DNA of 64,000 bases from Mycobacterium sp. DL440 (GTDB taxonomy: Bacteria > Actinomycetota > Actinomycetes > Mycobacteriales > Mycobacteriaceae), in contig NZ_CP050191.1 of assembly GCF_011745145.1 (NCBI RefSeq), positions 5,658,473 through 5,722,472 of the forward strand, in the 5' to 3' direction. Made by a program: the position numbers and the translations under genes. The number at the start of each line of letters is the position of its first letter. Positions within the stretch are counted from its first letter, which is position 1. Of the stretch, positions 62,536 through 64,000 are shown piece by piece. The notes under the pieces are model-generated. The model searched no databases. It saw only the letters and a program-made list of their open reading frames with translations, and was not told the origin of the DNA.

Positions 62536-63552
62536 GTGGCGGGTCGCATCAAGCTGGTCATCGGGGCCAGTGGGTTCCTGGGCTCGCACGTCGTACGCCA
62601 ATTGGTCGAGAACGGAGAATCCGTACGGGTTCTACTTCGCCGCACCAGTTCCACCAGGGCAATCGACGATCTCGAGGTGGACCGCACGTACGGCGACATC
62701 TTCGACGACACTGCGGTGCGCGAGGCGATGGACGGCTGCGACGACGTCTATTACTGCGTCGTGGACGCCAGGGCCTGGCTTCGCGACCCAACCCCACTGT
62801 TCCACACCAACATTGATGGATTGCGCCGGGTACTCGATGTCGCGGCCGCCGCCGACTTACGTCGGTTCGTGTTCACCAGCACAATCGGCACCATCGCGCT
62901 ATCCGAGAATGGCGGAGCTGCCACCGAGGACGAGCCGTTCAACTGGCTGGACAGGGGCGGGGCCTATATCCGCTCGCGCGTCGAAGCCGAGAACCTGGTG
63001 CTCGACTATGTGCGCGACCGCGGGCTGCCGGCGGTCGCACTGTGTGTGTCCAACACCTACGGTCCGGGCGACTGGCAACCGACCCCGCACGGGTCGCTGG
63101 TCGCCGCGGCGGCCGCGGGAAAAATGCCTGTCTACGTCAAAGAGATGGCGATGGAAGTGGTCGGTATCGAAGACGCCGCCCGGGCGTTGATTCTCGCCGC
63201 CGACAAAGGCCGCGTGGGGGAGCGTTACATCATTTCTGAACGGTTCATCACCGCTCGGGAACTGTATGAAACCGCGGCAGACGCCGCCGGAGCCAAGCGG
63301 CCGAGATTCGGGATCCCGCTCAAGGCGATGTACGCCTTGGGGTTTGGCGGAGATGTGGCCGCCGCCGTGCTTCGGCGCGACATGTTGCTCTCGACGTTGA
63401 GCGTGCGGCTGATGCACATCATGTCGCCGATGGATCACGGTAAAGCTGAACGGGAGCTGGGATGGCATCCCGAACCGATCCACCATTCAATTCGCAAAGC
63501 CGTGGAGTTCTATCGTGATCGAGCGGCCGCTGACCGTACCGCGACAGGGTGA
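62536..63552 (+). CDS. NAD-dependent epimerase/dehydratase (3beta-HSD/dihydroflavonol-reductase-like)
   Basis: This 338-residue extended SDR starts at GTG 62536. The NAD-binding GASGFLG (residues 10-16) and the active-site segment with TSTIGTIALSEN and GGAYIRSRVEAENLV are present; the usual YxxxK reads Y-I-R-S-R, with Arg in the Lys position. The C-terminal half is that of 3beta-hydroxysteroid dehydrogenase-like proteins (YGPGDWQPTPHGSLVAAAAAGKMPVYV). It probably acts on a hydroxy-steroid- or aldehyde-type substrate. It is last before the convergent MarR gene. Confidence 0.87.
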   Translation: MAGRIKLVIGASGFLGSHVVRQLVENGESVRVLLRRTSSTRAIDDLEVDRTYGDIFDDTAVREAMDGCDDVYYCVVDARAWLRDPTPLFHTNIDGLRRVLDVAAAADLRRFVFTSTIGTIALSENGGAATEDEPFNWLDRGGAYIRSRVEAENLVLDYVRDRGLPAVALCVSNTYGPGDWQPTPHGSLVAAAAAGKMPVYVKEMAMEVVGIEDAARALILAADKGRVGERYIISERFITARELYETAADAAGAKRPRFGIPLKAMYALGFGGDVAAAVLRRDMLLSTLSVRLMHIMSPMDHGKAERELGWHPEPIHHSIRKAVEFYRDRAAADRTATG

Positions 63553-63566
63553 AGGAGAGCGGCCGA

Positions 63567-64000
63567 TTAGGCGGGTCCGAGCTTGAGGTTCTGGCAGAGG
63601 TCGGCCAGGGTTGACCGCAACTGCCCCAGGCGCCGTGGCCCGATGATGTCAGCGATCTCAGTATCGAGCCGCTCGCCGACCGCCGCGGCATCTGCCATCA
63701 TGTCGACACCTTGCTGGGTGTATCGCACGATCTTCGCGCGTCGATCATCGGGATCCGCGACTCGCTCGACATAGCCGAGCGCCACCAATTCGTCGACGAG
63801 TTGCCCGATGGCGTTCTTCGAGACATCCTGGGCGCGGGCGATATCGGAGATGCGACTGCCCTCCCACCCGAGGAAAACCATCAACCGGGCATGCGCGGGC
63901 CGCAGGCTGGTGTGGCCGAGCGAGTGTGAGCGTTCCAGGCTGGCGCGCATCATCCACTCACCGAATTCGATGGCGTGCCGCTGCAGAGAACTCGTCTGAA
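63567..64000 (-). CDS. MarR-family transcriptional regulator (5' end outside window)
   Basis: The frame stays open to the window end (reading ...SSLQRHAIEFGEW before the first ATG at 63953), so the N-terminal helix and start lie beyond base 64000. The winged HTH is complete: LRPAHARLMVFLGWEGSRISDIARAQDVSKNAIGQLVDELVALGYVERVADPDDRRAKIVRYTQQG. The C-terminal dimerisation helices follow. It may control the catabolic operons, and is convergent with the epimerase gene. Confidence 0.9.
   Translation of the reverse strand, partial: QTSSLQRHAIEFGEWMMRASLERSHSLGHTSLRPAHARLMVFLGWEGSRISDIARAQDVSKNAIGQLVDELVALGYVERVADPDDRRAKIVRYTQQGVDMMADAAAVGERLDTEIADIIGPRRLGQLRSTLADLCQNLKLGPA

Overview
The window reads as the chromosome of a fast-growing mycobacterium (Mycolicibacterium-like). 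Evidence: high-GC actinobacterial coding with frequent GTG/TTG starts and ATGA/GTGA overlaps; an Mce lipid-import operon (YrbE, MceA-F, Mce-associated proteins); mycofactocin-type SDRs; and a gene pair matching the extra type II topoisomerase described from M. smegmatis (TopoN/TopoM). No rRNA, tRNA or CRISPR array was seen.

Layout. 0-1 kb: end of an amidase. 1-5.9 kb: a TetR repressor facing a perfect 24-bp operator and a five-gene operon (DUF4242 protein, acyl-CoA-dehydrogenase-fold flavoenzyme, and an Ssu/Tau-type ABC importer), probably organosulfur uptake and oxidation. 5.9-10.1 kb: topoN-topoM, with a perfect 27-bp dyad upstream. 10.4-14.6 kb: SRPBCC protein, alpha/beta hydrolase, a sulfite-oxidase-like protein fused to DUF202, a second DUF202 protein and a LysE exporter. 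14.9-16.5 kb: a complete IS3-family element (20-bp inverted repeats, GAC target duplication) in the 3' end of a small ORF. 16.5-23.1 kb: DUF305 lipoprotein; P450, class III CoA-transferase and TetR operon; FadR-type regulator; LLM oxidoreductase; secreted protein.

24.3-39.3 kb is the most striking part. A frameshifted, truncated 5' remnant of one yrbEA gene lies at 24.3 kb and the 3' remnant of a high-GC mceF, still followed by its Mce-associated genes, lies at 37.2-39.3 kb. Between them sits a complete and visibly more AT-rich mce operon (yrbEA-yrbEB-mceABCDEF plus secreted accessory genes). The simplest reading is that the inside of an older mce operon was replaced by a foreign mce cassette.

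39.3-64 kb is a dense catabolic region: a second P450, seven SDR or extended-SDR genes (one frameshifted), two crotonases, one stand-alone FadE plus two paired FadE sets, a thiolase with a KAS/DUF35 partner, a thioesterase, an aldehyde dehydrogenase, a SnoaL-like protein, a CoA-transferase, a two-domain VOC protein, and FadR and MarR regulators. Together with the 17-22 kb genes it looks like a route that oxidises, CoA-activates and beta-oxidises or retro-aldol-cleaves a cyclic or branched lipid such as a steroid or terpenoid. The substrate is inference. A 16-bp AT-rich motif occurs in five promoters, one at 20.4 kb and four between 43 and 56.2 kb, and suggests one regulon.
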